Positions 17,248 to 26,763 of a stretch of DNA of 64,000 bases are shown here, piece by piece; the first letter of the stretch is position 1, and every line of letters starts with the position of its first letter. The notes beneath the pieces were generated by a model that saw only the letters and a list, made by a program, of their open reading frames with translations, ran no database searches and had not been told where the DNA came from. Both the position numbers and the translations under genes were made by a program. Source of the DNA: Anoxybacillus mongoliensis (GTDB lineage Bacteria; Bacillota; Bacilli; Bacillales; Anoxybacillaceae); NCBI RefSeq assembly GCF_014201515.1, contig NZ_JACHEQ010000006.1, forward strand, positions 95,170-159,169, written 5' to 3'.

Positions 17248-19506
17248 ATGACGCTACTTACTGTGAATGAAACGTTGACGGACGCATGGAGAACGTTCAA
17301 AGGTGATAAATGGAAAAGAGAAATTGACGTTCGTGATTTTATTTTAAATAACGTAACCGTTTACACAGGGGATGAATCATTTTTACAAGGTCCGACAGAA
17401 GCGACGAAAAAACTGTGGGAACAAGTGATGGAACTTTCAAAGTTAGAACGCGAAAAAGGCGGCGTTCTCAACATGGATACGGAAATTGTATCGACGATTA
17501 CGTCGCATGGACCTGGTTATTTAAATAAAGAACTTGAAAAGGTCGTCGGTTTTCAAACCGATGAACCGTTTAAACGAGCACTTATGCCATTTGGTGGGAT
17601 TCGCATGGCTGAACAAGCGTGCGAAGCGTACGGCTACCAAGTAAGCGATGAAGTAAAGAAAATTTTTACGCAATATCGCAAAACACATAACCAAGGCGTA
17701 TTTGACGTATATACAGACGAAATGAAGGCCGCACGCAAAGCAGGAATCATTACAGGACTCCCTGACGCATATGGACGCGGTCGCATTATCGGTGACTACC
17801 GTCGCGTAGCGTTATACGGTGTTGATCGCTTAATTGAAGAGAAGAAAACAGATTTACGCAACACAGGTGCGCGCACAATGAGCGAAGACATCATTCGTCT
17901 CCGTGAAGAATTAGCTGAACAAATTCGCGCCCTTCAAGAACTAAAAGAAATGGCGGCAAGCTATGGCTATGATATTTCGAAACCAGCGCGCAACGCACAT
18001 GAGGCGTTCCAGTGGCTATATTTCGCTTACCTCGCTGCGATTAAAGAACAAAACGGTGCGGCCATGAGCTTAGGTCGTGTCTCCACATTTTTAGATATTT
18101 ATATTGAACGCGACTTACAAGAAGGAACATTAACTGAACGCGAAGCGCAAGAGCTTGTTGACCATTTCGTCATGAAATTGCGTCTCGTGAAATTTGCAAG
18201 AACACCAGAATACAACGAGTTATTTAGCGGTGACCCAACGTGGGTCACAGAGTCGATCGGCGGTGTCGCGATTGACGGTCGTCCACTTGTAACGAAAAAC
18301 TCATTCCGTTTCTTGCATACGCTTGACAACTTAGGTCCAGCGCCAGAACCAAACTTAACGGTTCTTTGGTCGACAAAATTACCAGAAGCATTTAAAAAAT
18401 ATTGTGCAAAAATGTCGATTCAAACAAGCTCCATTCAATATGAAAATGACGATTTAATGCGTCCTGAGTTCGGCGACGACTACGGCATCGCATGCTGCGT
18501 ATCCGCGATGCGCATCGGTAAACAAATGCAGTTTTTCGGTGCGCGCGCAAACCTTGCGAAAGCATTGTTATACGCAATTAACGGCGGGGTGGATGAAAAG
18601 TTAAAAGTGCAAATCGGTCCAGAGTTTGCGCCAATCACATCTGAATACTTAGATTATGAAGAAGTGATGCGCAAATTCGATAACGTCATGGAATGGCTAG
18701 CTGAATTGTATATTAATACATTAAACGTCATCCATTACATGCACGATAAATATTGTTATGAACGAATCGAAATGGCGCTTCACGATACGCACATTTTGCG
18801 CACGATGGCAACGGGAATTGCTGGTCTTTCTGTCGTTGCTGACTCACTTAGCGCAATAAAATATGCAAAAGTAAAAACCATTCGCGACGAAAATGGCTTA
18901 GCGGTCGACTTTGAAATTGAAGGCGACTTCCCGAAATACGGCAACAACGATGACCGTGTCGATTCGATTGCCGTCGATATTGTTGAGCGCTTTATGACAA
19001 AATTACGCAAACATAAAACGTATCGCGATTCGAAGCATACAACATCGATTTTAACGATCACATCAAACGTCGTATATGGCAAAAAGACAGGAAATACGCC
19101 TGATGGTCGTCGCGCTGGCGAACCGTTCGCACCTGGCGCTAACCCGTTGCACGGTCGCGACACAAAAGGAGCGCTTGCGTCATTAAGCTCTGTCGCCAAA
19201 TTACCGTATGAATATGCATTAGACGGCATTTCGAACACGTTCTCGATCGTACCAAAAGCGCTCGGTAAAGATGACGCAACACGCATTCAAAACCTCGTGG
19301 CGATTTTAGATGGCTATGCGCAAAAACGCGGTCATCACTTAAACGTCAACGTCTTTAACCGCGACACGTTACTTGACGCGATGGAACATCCTGAAAAATA
19401 TCCGCAATTGACTATTCGCGTATCAGGTTATGCGGTCAACTTTATTAAATTAACACGTGAACAACAAATTGACGTCATTAATCGGACGTTCCATGAAACG
19501 ATGTAA
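17248..19506 (+). CDS. pflB: Formate C-acetyltransferase (pyruvate formate-lyase)
   Basis: Anaerobic glycyl-radical enzyme converting pyruvate and CoA to acetyl-CoA and formate. At 752 residues it has family length. The active-site cysteine pair is C416-C417 in GIACCVSAM, and the radical glycine is G727 in RVSGYAV, both intact. GGGAGG precedes the ATG. Its activase gene follows after 49 bases, including a hairpin. With adhE nearby, this indicates mixed-acid fermentation. B. subtilis lacks this enzyme, so it separates this organism from that species. Confidence 0.98.
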   Translation: MTLLTVNETLTDAWRTFKGDKWKREIDVRDFILNNVTVYTGDESFLQGPTEATKKLWEQVMELSKLEREKGGVLNMDTEIVSTITSHGPGYLNKELEKVVGFQTDEPFKRALMPFGGIRMAEQACEAYGYQVSDEVKKIFTQYRKTHNQGVFDVYTDEMKAARKAGIITGLPDAYGRGRIIGDYRRVALYGVDRLIEEKKTDLRNTGARTMSEDIIRLREELAEQIRALQELKEMAASYGYDISKPARNAHEAFQWLYFAYLAAIKEQNGAAMSLGRVSTFLDIYIERDLQEGTLTEREAQELVDHFVMKLRLVKFARTPEYNELFSGDPTWVTESIGGVAIDGRPLVTKNSFRFLHTLDNLGPAPEPNLTVLWSTKLPEAFKKYCAKMSIQTSSIQYENDDLMRPEFGDDYGIACCVSAMRIGKQMQFFGARANLAKALLYAINGGVDEKLKVQIGPEFAPITSEYLDYEEVMRKFDNVMEWLAELYINTLNVIHYMHDKYCYERIEMALHDTHILRTMATGIAGLSVVADSLSAIKYAKVKTIRDENGLAVDFEIEGDFPKYGNNDDRVDSIAVDIVERFMTKLRKHKTYRDSKHTTSILTITSNVVYGKKTGNTPDGRRAGEPFAPGANPLHGRDTKGALASLSSVAKLPYEYALDGISNTFSIVPKALGKDDATRIQNLVAILDGYAQKRGHHLNVNVFNRDTLLDAMEHPEKYPQLTIRVSGYAVNFIKLTREQQIDVINRTFHETM

Positions 19507-19508
19507 TG

Positions 19509-19536
19509 GAAGCTCCCACACATTGTGGGAGCTTTC
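19509..19536 (+). terminator. Hairpin between pflB and pflA
   Basis: Stem GAAGCTCCCACA / TGTGGGAGCTTTC with a 3-base loop and a weak T-run. It probably attenuates pflA relative to pflB and stabilises the pflB mRNA. Confidence 0.75.
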
Positions 19537-19555
19537 TACCTAGGAGGAAAACAAT

Positions 19556-20284
19556 ATGAACGGATTTATTCATTCGATTGAATCGTGTGGAACAGTGGAT
19601 GGTCCCGGCATTCGTTATGTCATTTTCACCCAAGGCTGTTTATTACGTTGTCAATATTGCCACAACGCAGATACGTGGGAAATTGGCAAAGGAAAACAAA
19701 TGTCTGTCGATGAAATCATCACTGATGCCCAAACATATTTGCCGTTTATGCAAGCGTCTGGTGGTGGAATAACAGTCAGTGGTGGCGAGCCACTTTTACA
19801 AATCGACTTTTTAATTGAACTTTTTCGTCGCTGTAAGCAGCTTGGCATTCATACAACGATTGATTCATCAGGGGGATGTTATACCACGGAAGCATCGTTC
19901 CAACAAAAGCTTGATGAATTGCTTCAATATACAGATTTAATTTTGCTAGATTTAAAACATATCGATGAAAAAAAACATCGGAAACTAACAGGAAAAACGA
20001 ATGAACATATTTTAGCTTTTGCTCGTTTATTATCTGAGCGAAACGTACCCGTCTGGATTCGTCATGTGCTCGTTCCAACCGTCACAGACGATGAAGAAGA
20101 TTTACATCGCTTAGCTGACTTCATTCGTACGTTGCACAACGTCGAAAAAATTGAGGTACTTCCGTATCATCAACTCGGCGTGTACAAATGGAAAGCGCTC
20201 GGGCTGACATATCCGCTTGAAGGCATCCCGACGCCATCAGAAGAACTTGTCGAAAAAGCAAAGGAAATATTAGGCGCAAAATAA
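19556..20284 (+). CDS. pflA: Pyruvate formate-lyase activating enzyme (radical SAM)
   Basis: Uses S-adenosylmethionine and a 4Fe-4S cluster to place the glycyl radical on PflB. The protein has 242 residues, with the cluster motif C28-x3-C32-x2-C35 in GCLLRCQYC, the GGGITVSGGEPLL segment binding SAM, and a late VLVPTVTDD. TAGGAGG precedes the ATG. It forms an operon with pflB and ends in a terminator shared with the convergent pgmB gene. Confidence 0.97.
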   Translation: MNGFIHSIESCGTVDGPGIRYVIFTQGCLLRCQYCHNADTWEIGKGKQMSVDEIITDAQTYLPFMQASGGGITVSGGEPLLQIDFLIELFRRCKQLGIHTTIDSSGGCYTTEASFQQKLDELLQYTDLILLDLKHIDEKKHRKLTGKTNEHILAFARLLSERNVPVWIRHVLVPTVTDDEEDLHRLADFIRTLHNVEKIEVLPYHQLGVYKWKALGLTYPLEGIPTPSEELVEKAKEILGAK

Positions 20285-20311
20285 GCTGGTCGTCATTGAC
20301 CAGCTTTTTGC
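20284..20311. terminator. Terminator between convergent pflA and pgmB
   Basis: Stem AGCTGGTC / GACCAGCT (20284-20291 and 20298-20305) followed by TTTTTG. It overlaps the last codons of pgmB and serves pflA. Confidence 0.88.
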
Positions 20312-20958
20312 ATAAACCGTTTTTTTAACTCGCCCCACGTCAGTTGTGTTGTCCGTTGAACGAGCCAATCAGGGGAAAGCGGAGCTAAATGAGCTCCGAT
20401 GCCGACGGAAAACATATTTGTTTGCTTAATTGCTTTCATGCCTGCCTCTCCGTCTTCAATAGCGATACAACAAGACGGATCGACATGAAGTTCTTTCGCG
20501 GCTGTTAAAAAAATTTCTGGATCTGGCTTCATGCGCGTAATTGTTTTTACATCGACAATGACGTCAAAAAAAGAATGTACGCCAAGACGTTCAACAACAA
20601 TACGTGCGTTTGAACTTGACGATGCGAGCGCCATCGGGACGCCGTCGCGCCGAATGTCGCAAAGAAGATCCCTCATTCCCGGCAACACGTCATTTGGCGA
20701 CAATTGCTCGATCAACTCGCGATAATATTGACCGCGAAGGTCGCCAAGAGCTCGCTTTTCTTTCTCCGACCATTCATGCGCTTTTTCACCGAGAAGCGCC
20801 TCAACCATCGTCTGTCTGCTCATACCTTGTAGCTTTTGATTAAGCTGTCGATCAAACGGCACTCCAATTTCATCCGCGACACGTTTTGTCGCGATATAAT
20901 ACAGCTCAACGGTATCAGCAATGACGCCATCTAAATCAAAAATCACCGCTTCAATCAT
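20293..20958 (-). CDS. pgmB: Beta-phosphoglucomutase (HAD superfamily)
   Basis: Interconverts beta-glucose-1-phosphate and glucose-6-phosphate. The protein has 221 residues. The HAD nucleophile and acid are D8 and D10 in FDLDGVIADT. Motif II ALASSSSN, motif III around K in MKPDPEIF and motif IV IEDGEAG are present, with a helical cap. GGGAGG precedes the ATG. No maltose, trehalose or kojibiose phosphorylase gene, the usual partner, is nearby. It overlaps trmH by eight bases, so the two are co-transcribed. The name could be too specific, but the HAD subfamily is clear. Confidence 0.82.
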   Translation of the reverse strand: MIEAVIFDLDGVIADTVELYYIATKRVADEIGVPFDRQLNQKLQGMSRQTMVEALLGEKAHEWSEKEKRALGDLRGQYYRELIEQLSPNDVLPGMRDLLCDIRRDGVPMALASSSSNARIVVERLGVHSFFDVIVDVKTITRMKPDPEIFLTAAKELHVDPSCCIAIEDGEAGMKAIKQTNMFSVGIGAHLAPLSPDWLVQRTTQLTWGELKKRFMQKAGQ

Positions 20959-21673
20959 TGCGTCCTCCCATTTGACTTTCCACCATTTTTCTTAGCCGTG
21001 GGCTAAGCGAAAGCTTCATCCAATGTTCGTATATTTCTTTCTTTTCCGTAAGCGACAAATAGTAGCGCCCATTCGCCACTTGTTTCGCCCGCTTCGTAAC
21101 ATCGTACAGAGAGATCGCTGCAGCGACGGAAATATTAAAGCTTTGCACAAAGCCATTCATCGGAATGATAAATTTCCCGTCCGCCAAAGTAAGCGCCTCT
21201 TCGGATACTCCGCGATGCTCATTTCCGAACAAAAGCACCGTTGGCTTCGATACGTTGATTTGTTCAAGCGGAATCGTTCCCTCTCCTAAATAGCTTGCAT
21301 ATACTTGATAGCCGTTTTGTTGGAGGTGGCGAATGGCCTGTTCAATCGATGAATGTTTATGCACGGTTAACCATTTGTCCGCATGTCGCGTCACCCATTT
21401 ATTCGGTTCAAATGGAGCCGCTCCGGCGACAACATGAACGTCTTGAATGCCGAACGCCTCGGCTGAACGTAACACCGCTGCTTGATTGTGCGGATCATCA
21501 ACCGCTTCCGTCAAAATCGTAATATATCTTGTTCGTTCGCTTAACACATCGTACATGCGCTTTAAGCGACTTGGCAAGATCATTTCCCAAAGCAAGCGAT
21601 TATCGTCTGTCAACAGTCCTTCTTCCATGCGTTGCTTTAGCCATTGACGTTCTTCCTCTTTTGTCATTCTCAT
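20951..21673 (-). CDS. trmH: tRNA/rRNA 2'-O-ribose methyltransferase, SpoU family (TrmH-like)
   Basis: SAM-dependent methylase with the knotted SPOUT fold, of 240 residues. All three SpoU motifs are seen: NQAAVLRSAEAFG (motif 1), VLLFGNEHRGVS (motif 2) and FIIPMNGFVQSFNISVAAA (motif 3). An extra C-terminal helical tail is typical of TrmH, which makes Gm18 in tRNA. The RNA target is inferred. GGAGGG precedes the ATG. It lies 12 bases after ybaK and overlaps pgmB. Confidence 0.85.
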   Translation of the reverse strand: MRMTKEEERQWLKQRMEEGLLTDDNRLLWEMILPSRLKRMYDVLSERTRYITILTEAVDDPHNQAAVLRSAEAFGIQDVHVVAGAAPFEPNKWVTRHADKWLTVHKHSSIEQAIRHLQQNGYQVYASYLGEGTIPLEQINVSKPTVLLFGNEHRGVSEEALTLADGKFIIPMNGFVQSFNISVAAAISLYDVTKRAKQVANGRYYLSLTEKKEIYEHWMKLSLSPRLRKMVESQMGGRND

Positions 21674-21685
21674 GCGCCAACCCTC

Positions 21686-22165
21686 CTACGCTTTGATGAC
21701 ATGTGCGGTTTTTCCATTGGTTAACTTTAATAAATCTTGAACAAAAAGTTTCATTTGCATGCCGATTTTCCCTGCGCTCACAATGATTTGCTCGTGCAAA
21801 AGCGCCGATTCGTCCACATATGTGGCATACATCTTTTTCATCCCAATAGGCGAGCAACCGCCACGCACATACCCTGTCATTTTTTCAATGTCTGCCACAG
21901 GCAACATATGCACACTTTTTTCTCCAACAACAGCCGCTGCTTTTTTTACATGCAACTCCGCTGCGACAGGGATGACGAATACGTAAAGTTGTCCGCTCGC
22001 CCCTTTTGTCACAAGCGTTTTATATACCATTTCTTCACGTTGACCAATTTTTTTTGCAACCGATATTCCATCAATTTGTCCATCTGTATAGTCATAAGTT
22101 AACAGTTCATATGGCACACGTGCGCGATCAAGCATGCGTACAGCATTCGTCTTCGCTTGTTTCAC
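21686..22165 (-). CDS. ybaK: Cys-tRNA(Pro)/prolyl-tRNA deacylase, YbaK/EbsC family
   Basis: Hydrolyses mischarged Cys-tRNA(Pro), a trans-editing factor. About 159 residues when started at GTG 22165, which gives the family opening VKQAKTNAVRMLDRA and has GAGAGGGA upstream; a longer ATG frame from 22219 adds residues not seen in the family. Conserved VAKKIG and GYVRGGCSPIGMKK segments carry the catalytic lysine and substrate loop. It is the first gene of a short ybaK-trmH-pgmB unit, downstream of the adhE terminator. Confidence 0.9.
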   Translation of the reverse strand: MKQAKTNAVRMLDRARVPYELLTYDYTDGQIDGISVAKKIGQREEMVYKTLVTKGASGQLYVFVIPVAAELHVKKAAAVVGEKSVHMLPVADIEKMTGYVRGGCSPIGMKKMYATYVDESALLHEQIIVSAGKIGMQMKLFVQDLLKLTNGKTAHVIKA

Positions 22166-22199
22166 GATCCGTCCCTCTCTTTCCTCTATTAGTGTACCA

Positions 22200-22236
22200 T
22201 AAACAAAAAGAGGGGACATCCTTCATCGGACGTCCC
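22200..22236 (-). terminator. Terminator after adhE
   Basis: Stem GGGACATCC / GGACGTCCC (22213-22221 and 22228-22236) followed on the minus strand by CCTCTTTTTGTTT. Confidence 0.88.
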
Positions 22237-22244
22237 TTATCATC

Positions 22245-24848
22245 TTAAACCCCCTTATACGCTTGGCGATAAATGTCGGCAAGGTCGCTGACTAATGGTA
22301 ATTTTGGGTTAGCTGTTGTACATTGATCTTCGAAAGCTAATTCAGCAAGTTGTTCGACTTTACTTTCAAACTCTTCTTTGCTGACGCCTGTTGCTGCGAT
22401 GCTTAATGGCATGTCGAGTTCTTTTGCGAGCTTAATGATCGCTTGAACGAGGCTTTCTACTCCTTCTTCTGTCGTTTTCGCTGGCAAACCGAGCAAGCGG
22501 GCAATTTGAGCGTAACGTTGATCAGCAACGAAATGTTCGTACTTCGGAAACGCTGTAAACTTCTTCGGTTTTTGCGCGTTGTAACGAATGACATGCGGCA
22601 TTAAAATCGTATTCGCACGTCCGTGCGGAATATGGAATTCTGCACCAAGTTTATGCGCTAAGCTATGGTTAATACCTAAAAATGCGTTCGCAAATGCCAT
22701 ACCGGCAATTGTTGATGCGTTGTGCATTTTTTCGCGCGCTACTTCGTCGTTGCCGTTTTTGTATGCACGTGGCAAGTATTCAAAGACGAGTTGAATCGCT
22801 TTTAACGCTAATCCGTCTGTATAGTCGTTCGCCATGTTCGATACGTACGCTTCAATCGCATGTGTTAATACGTCCATACCTGTATCGGCTGTAATATGTT
22901 TTGGCATCGTCATAACGAATTGTGGATCAACGATCGCGACATCTGGTGTTAACTCATAATCAGCGAGCGGATATTTTACATTATTTTTCTTATCTGTAAT
23001 GACCGCAAACGATGTCACTTCTGAACCTGTACCAGACGTTGTTGGAATCGCGACAAATTGCGCTTTTTGACCGAGTTTTGGATATTTAAATACACGTTTA
23101 CGAATATCTAAAAACTTTTGTTTTAATCCGTTAAAGTCTGTATTTGGATGTTCATAGAACAACCACATCGCTTTCGCCGCGTCCATCGCCGAACCACCGC
23201 CGAGGGCGATGATGACGTCTGGTTGGAACGCATGCATCATGTCGGCACCTTTCATCACTGTTTCAATGGATGGATCTGGCTCCACTTCTGAGAAAATTTC
23301 GCAATGCACATAATCTGGGCGTTTGCGTAAATAGTACAACACTTTATCGACATAGCCAAGCTTCACCATGCCTGGATCTGTAACAATAAAGGCACGTGAG
23401 ATGTTTGGCATTTTCGCTAAATATTGTGTTGCATGTTTTTCAAAATAAATTTTTGGCGGAACTTTAAACCATTGCATGTTTACATTCCTTCTCGCTAATT
23501 TTTTAATGTTAATTAAATGTGTCGCACCTACGTTTGTTGAAACCGAGTTGCCTCCAAACGTACCGCAACCGAGCGTCAATGACGGAATGTATGCATTGTA
23601 AATGTCACCGATCGCTCCTTGTGAAGATGGTGCGTTCGAAATGATTCGCCCTGCTTTCATTCGCTTACCGAATTCAAGAATGACTTCTTGATTTTCTGAA
23701 TGAATAACAGCAGAGTGGCCAAGTCCACCGAACTCAAGCATTTCTTCTGCTCGTTTTAACCCTTCTTCTGTACTATTCACCTTATAGCACGCCAATACCG
23801 GACTTAATTTTTCACGAGAAAGTGGCTCTTGCGGACCGACGCTTTTTAGTTCTGCCACAAGAATTTTCGTATCAACCGGCACGTCAACTCCTGCCATTTT
23901 CGCAATTTCATATGCTGGTTTACCGACAATATTCGGATTGACTGCGCACGTATTTTCATTAATGACAAGCTTTTCAACTTTTTTCTTTTCTTCTTCATTT
24001 AAGAAGTAACATTTGTTTGCAATCATTTCGTTTTTTACCGCGTCATAAATTTCTTTATCAATAATGACCGCTTGTTCAGATGCACAAATCATACCGTTGT
24101 CAAACGTTTTTGAAAGAATAAGGTCGTTCACAGCACGTTTTATATTTGCTGTTTTCTCAATATAGCAAGGCACGTTACCAGGTCCAACCCCTAATGCTGG
24201 TTTTCCTGAGCTATATGCCGCTTTGACCATGCCTGCTCCACCTGTCGCGAGAATAAGCGAAACGCCAGGGTGATGCATCAATTGTTGCGTTGCTTCAACG
24301 GAAGGCGTTTCGATCCATTGAATACAATGTTCTGGCGCGCCAGCCGCAATTGCTGCATCACGTAAAATGCGTGCCGCTTCACTGCTACATTTTTGCGCGG
24401 ACGGATGGAACGCAAAAATGATTGGGTTGCGGGTCTTAATTGAAATGAGCGCTTTAAACATCGTTGTCGATGTTGGGTTTGTTACCGGTGTTACCCCAGC
24501 AATGACGCCAACAGGCTCGGCAATCTCAATGATGCCTTCATGTTCATTTTCGCGGATAACGCCAACCGTTTTATCGTACTTAATGTTATGATAAATGTAT
24601 TCTGTCGCAAAAATGTTTTTAATGATTTTATCTTCATATACGCCACGTTTTGTTTCTTCAATCGCTAATTTCGCTAAATACATATGTTTATCAAGTCCAG
24701 CTAACGCCATTTGCTTGACGATATGGTCAATCGTTTCTTGATCGTAATCGCGAAACGCTTTTAACGCCTTTTGCGCATTCGCCACGAGCGTATCGATCAT
24801 CTTTGTAACTTCTTTCTTTTGGTCTAATACTTTTTCATCAACAGCCAT
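22245..24848 (-). CDS. adhE: Bifunctional acetaldehyde-CoA/alcohol dehydrogenase
   Basis: Reduces acetyl-CoA to acetaldehyde and then ethanol with two NADH, closing redox balance in fermentation. At 867 residues it is a fusion. The N-terminal aldehyde dehydrogenase (about 1-440) has catalytic C255 in NGMICASEQ. The C-terminal iron alcohol dehydrogenase (about 455-867) has [10 protein letters not shown] and the metal ligands around [10 protein letters not shown] and a later [12 protein letters not shown]. Such proteins form filaments called spirosomes. It is a single-gene unit behind a promoter carrying a perfect Rex operator. Confidence 0.98.
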   Translation of the reverse strand: MAVDEKVLDQKKEVTKMIDTLVANAQKALKAFRDYDQETIDHIVKQMALAGLDKHMYLAKLAIEETKRGVYEDKIIKNIFATEYIYHNIKYDKTVGVIRENEHEGIIEIAEPVGVIAGVTPVTNPTSTTMFKALISIKTRNPIIFAFHPSAQKCSSEAARILRDAAIAAGAPEHCIQWIETPSVEATQQLMHHPGVSLILATGGAGMVKAAYSSGKPALGVGPGNVPCYIEKTANIKRAVNDLILSKTFDNGMICASEQAVIIDKEIYDAVKNEMIANKCYFLNEEEKKKVEKLVINENTCAVNPNIVGKPAYEIAKMAGVDVPVDTKILVAELKSVGPQEPLSREKLSPVLACYKVNSTEEGLKRAEEMLEFGGLGHSAVIHSENQEVILEFGKRMKAGRIISNAPSSQGAIGDIYNAYIPSLTLGCGTFGGNSVSTNVGATHLINIKKLARRNVNMQWFKVPPKIYFEKHATQYLAKMPNISRAFIVTDPGMVKLGYVDKVLYYLRKRPDYVHCEIFSEVEPDPSIETVMKGADMMHAFQPDVIIALGGGSAMDAAKAMWLFYEHPNTDFNGLKQKFLDIRKRVFKYPKLGQKAQFVAIPTTSGTGSEVTSFAVITDKKNNVKYPLADYELTPDVAIVDPQFVMTMPKHITADTGMDVLTHAIEAYVSNMANDYTDGLALKAIQLVFEYLPRAYKNGNDEVAREKMHNASTIAGMAFANAFLGINHSLAHKLGAEFHIPHGRANTILMPHVIRYNAQKPKKFTAFPKYEHFVADQRYAQIARLLGLPAKTTEEGVESLVQAIIKLAKELDMPLSIAATGVSKEEFESKVEQLAELAFEDQCTTANPKLPLVSDLADIYRQAYKGV

Positions 24849-24869
24849 ATAAGACCCTCCTATATTTAC

Positions 24870-24887
24870 TTGTGAATTTTTTCACAA
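24870..24887. promoter_or_regulatory. Rex operator in the adhE leader
   Basis: TTGTGAATTTTTTCACAA, an exact match to the Bacillus Rex consensus TTGTGAANNNNTTCACAA. It lies between the adhE start codon and the -10, downstream of the transcription start, a blocking position. Rex senses NADH/NAD, so adhE should be released when NADH rises. Confidence 0.88.
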
Positions 24888-24905
24888 GTTGATCGAAAAT
24901 AAAAA

Positions 24906-24921
24906 TGTGATTACTTTCACA
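24906..24921. promoter_or_regulatory. Second Rex- or Fnr-type palindrome at the adhE start site
   Basis: TGTGATTACTTTCACA has the exact TGTGA-N6-TCACA form used by Crp/Fnr proteins and is also close to a Rex box. It covers the expected start of transcription, so repression fits better than activation. Confidence 0.6.
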
Positions 24922-24926
24922 TTCAC

Positions 24927-24932
24927 ATTATA
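24927..24932 (-). promoter_or_regulatory. -10 of the adhE promoter
   Basis: Minus strand TATAAT at 24927-24932. The -35 position at 17-base spacing reads CACACA, a poor match; a TTGACA exists six bases further upstream at too long a spacing. Confidence 0.5.
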
Positions 24933-24994
24933 ACGAAGATAGGATCGTTTGTGTGTGTCAACTTTGTGAAATATTGAGCAAATATATTGTGCAA

Positions 24995-25022
24995 GAGAAC
25001 CGCTTCTTATAAAGAAGGCGGT
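24995..25022 (-). terminator. Possible terminator after the 76-aa gene
   Basis: Stem GAACCGCTTCTT / AGAAGGCGGTC around 24998-25022, with only a short pyrimidine run after it on the minus strand. Confidence 0.5.
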
Positions 25023-25252
25023 CACTCACATACTGGATTGCGTGGAATTTTTGTAAACGAAATATCGTTGTACATGCGCGTATTTCGCTTAACAATTACG
25101 ACATAGTTCACTGTCCATATATAAGAAGGAATATCTTGATCATCTTCAAACATCATTGCTTCAAATTCGTCCCCAATCATTTCTTCAAATAGCTCCAATG
25201 TATATGTTTCTGCATCTGTTGAAAAGTTTCTCCATTCGCATACGAGCATCAT
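25022..25252 (-). CDS. Hypothetical acidic protein (76 aa)
   Basis: I do not recognise this gene. It has a good ribosome site (GAGGTGA) before the ATG at 25252, followed directly by a second ATG. The product is acidic in the middle (EEMIGDEFEAMMFEDDQD) and has no membrane segment or known motif; the second half alternates hydrophobic residues like beta strands (IWTVNYVVIV). It lies between adhE and the repeat-bearing regulator and is followed by a hairpin. The gene is probably real because of the ribosome site and unlike-random composition. Confidence 0.6.
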   Translation of the reverse strand: MMLVCEWRNFSTDAETYTLELFEEMIGDEFEAMMFEDDQDIPSYIWTVNYVVIVKRNTRMYNDISFTKIPRNPVCE

Positions 25253-25330
25253 CTGTCACCTCAACTTTTCTTTTGTTACCATTATTGTAACATTCTTTTC
25301 TATACTATAGATTGTGAAATATTGAACAAA

Positions 25331-26623
25331 TCATGAATATTGCTTATTTGTTATATATGCTTGTTTTGGATGATTTGGTTGGTCTGGATACTTTAAACGC
25401 ATTTTCCCTTCCGCTAACAGCTTTCCTAAATAATTATTGCGCAGTCCGTCTGGCGTTCGATCTAATAAATAAGCTAATTCTTTTAACATTAATGGCCGAT
25501 GGGCACATAGTTGCAAAATGATTTCTTCCATTTTGGTCGGTGCAAGCCTTTTTTTCTTACGCGCAATCTCAGCAATACTCCAGAGCTCCTGATCAATATT
25601 CGTTTCTTCTTCGTTATTTACGAAGTTAGGTGAATTATTTATGGAGTTTTGCTCTTTATTATAGGAGTTGTTTTCGTTATTTACGGAGTTAAGTCCGATG
25701 TTTACGGAGTCGGAATCATTATTTAAGGACTTAATCCCTTTGTTTATGGACTTCAAGTCGATATTTACGGAGTTTTGATCACTATTACAGGAGTTGTTTT
25801 TGTTATTTATGGAGTCAACTAACTCTAAATGATCTGACCAATCACATACCATCTCTAGATCATCGTCGTGTTTATGTCTTTCTGAAAAGGACACGACTGG
25901 TAATGTAATAACCGTCCGCTCCTGGAAATCATATTGATCAATGACAGGCTGTTGCAAACAAATTGTTTCGATCGTTTTCAAACCAACTCCAGCTCGCTTG
26001 CAAAAATGAATGTAAATAAACATTTTGAACACATTCGGATTACGCAAATGGCTAACACCGCCGCTAAATGCCTGTTCTAAAGGAATACCGAAAAGCCCAG
26101 GATTAGAAAATTGTATATATGATTGCTGCCGTTCAACAATAATGCCTCCATCGCCATTATAATCGGCATGGACAATCGCGTTGATAAGTGCTTCATGCAC
26201 CGCTTCTTTTTCAAATGTAGATACATCTTTGAACTCGTTCATCACTTTAAAATAAAAATCATAAATATTTCCCGACCACGTTCCATCTTGTGAAGTGAAA
26301 CGACTTGTCCAATGCATATGATTATCATCATATTCACGATATTCAAGAAAGTATTGTGGTAAAACTTCTGTAATCATTCGCTCTTCGCTAAACATAAGAA
26401 GTCCTGCTAATGTTAATCCTTCCTTGCTTGTGTTTCGTATTTTTCCCCATGCCCCAATCTTATATAAAAAATCTTTCGTTTCTAAACCGTTCCATGGGTG
26501 GTTTGGTTTGACTTTTGCAAATTGCTCACGATAATGGCGAACAGATTCTAAATGCAATTCATTCAGCCCATAATGTTCTAAGACGATATTATCTTGTAAA
26601 CGAACACTTGCATCTTTATTCAC
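25331..26623 (-). CDS. ATP-binding/helix-turn-helix regulator-like protein lacking the AlbA domain, with 10 heptapeptide repeats
   Basis: The 430-residue product resembles the C-terminal part of Schlafen-AlbA/RecG-like putative regulators. The GHKL-type ATPase region spans about 55-240, with EALINAIVHADY (about 144-155) as the N-box and a FSNPGLFG segment. A linker of ten 7-residue repeats spans 271-340, and a winged-helix domain spans about 360-415. The usual N-terminal AlbA_2 domain is absent, and only about 75 bases separate the start from the divergent gene, so it is not hidden upstream. The GTG start at 26623 has GGGAGAG at good spacing. No target or partner is evident; function unknown. 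Confidence 0.7.
   Translation of the reverse strand: MNKDASVRLQDNIVLEHYGLNELHLESVRHYREQFAKVKPNHPWNGLETKDFLYKIGAWGKIRNTSKEGLTLAGLLMFSEERMITEVLPQYFLEYREYDDNHMHWTSRFTSQDGTWSGNIYDFYFKVMNEFKDVSTFEKEAVHEALINAIVHADYNGDGGIIVERQQSYIQFSNPGLFGIPLEQAFSGGVSHLRNPNVFKMFIYIHFCKRAGVGLKTIETICLQQPVIDQYDFQERTVITLPVVSFSERHKHDDDLEMVCDWSDHLELVDSINNKNNSCNSDQNSVNIDLKSINKGIKSLNNDSDSVNIGLNSVNNENNSYNKEQNSINNSPNFVNNEEETNIDQELWSIAEIARKKKRLAPTKMEEIILQLCAHRPLMLKELAYLLDRTPDGLRNNYLGKLLAEGKMRLKYPDQPNHPKQAYITNKQYS
25604..25813 (-). repeat. Ten-copy 21-base tandem repeat inside the coding region
   Basis: Degenerate 21-base units encode the heptads SINNKNN, SCNSDQN, SVNIDLK, SINKGIK, SLNNDSD, SVNIGLN, SVNNENN, SYNKEQN, SINNSPN and FVNNEEE (residues 271-340). 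Pattern: S, hydrophobic, N, then variable, often ending in N. The frame is kept throughout, so copy-number change would alter linker length without breaking the protein. Confidence 0.9.
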
Positions 26624-26763
26624 TTTAACTCTCCCTCTTACGTTATGTTATAAAAACATTTCTATACACGTCTATTTCCATTTTATCATCTTTACAAATG
26701 TTCATCATAAACTTTTCGATTTGGGGAAAATTAAGAAAAACATGGATATGGAGGAACAAACTC

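Noticed and set aside
24900-24965. TTGACA near 24955-24960 as the adhE -35
   Set aside because: Spacing to the TATAAT is about 23 bases, too long for a normal sigma-A promoter.
25604-25813. Possible CRISPR-like array of 21-base repeats
   Set aside because: Units are degenerate, contiguous without spacers and keep one reading frame encoding heptads; no cas genes nearby.
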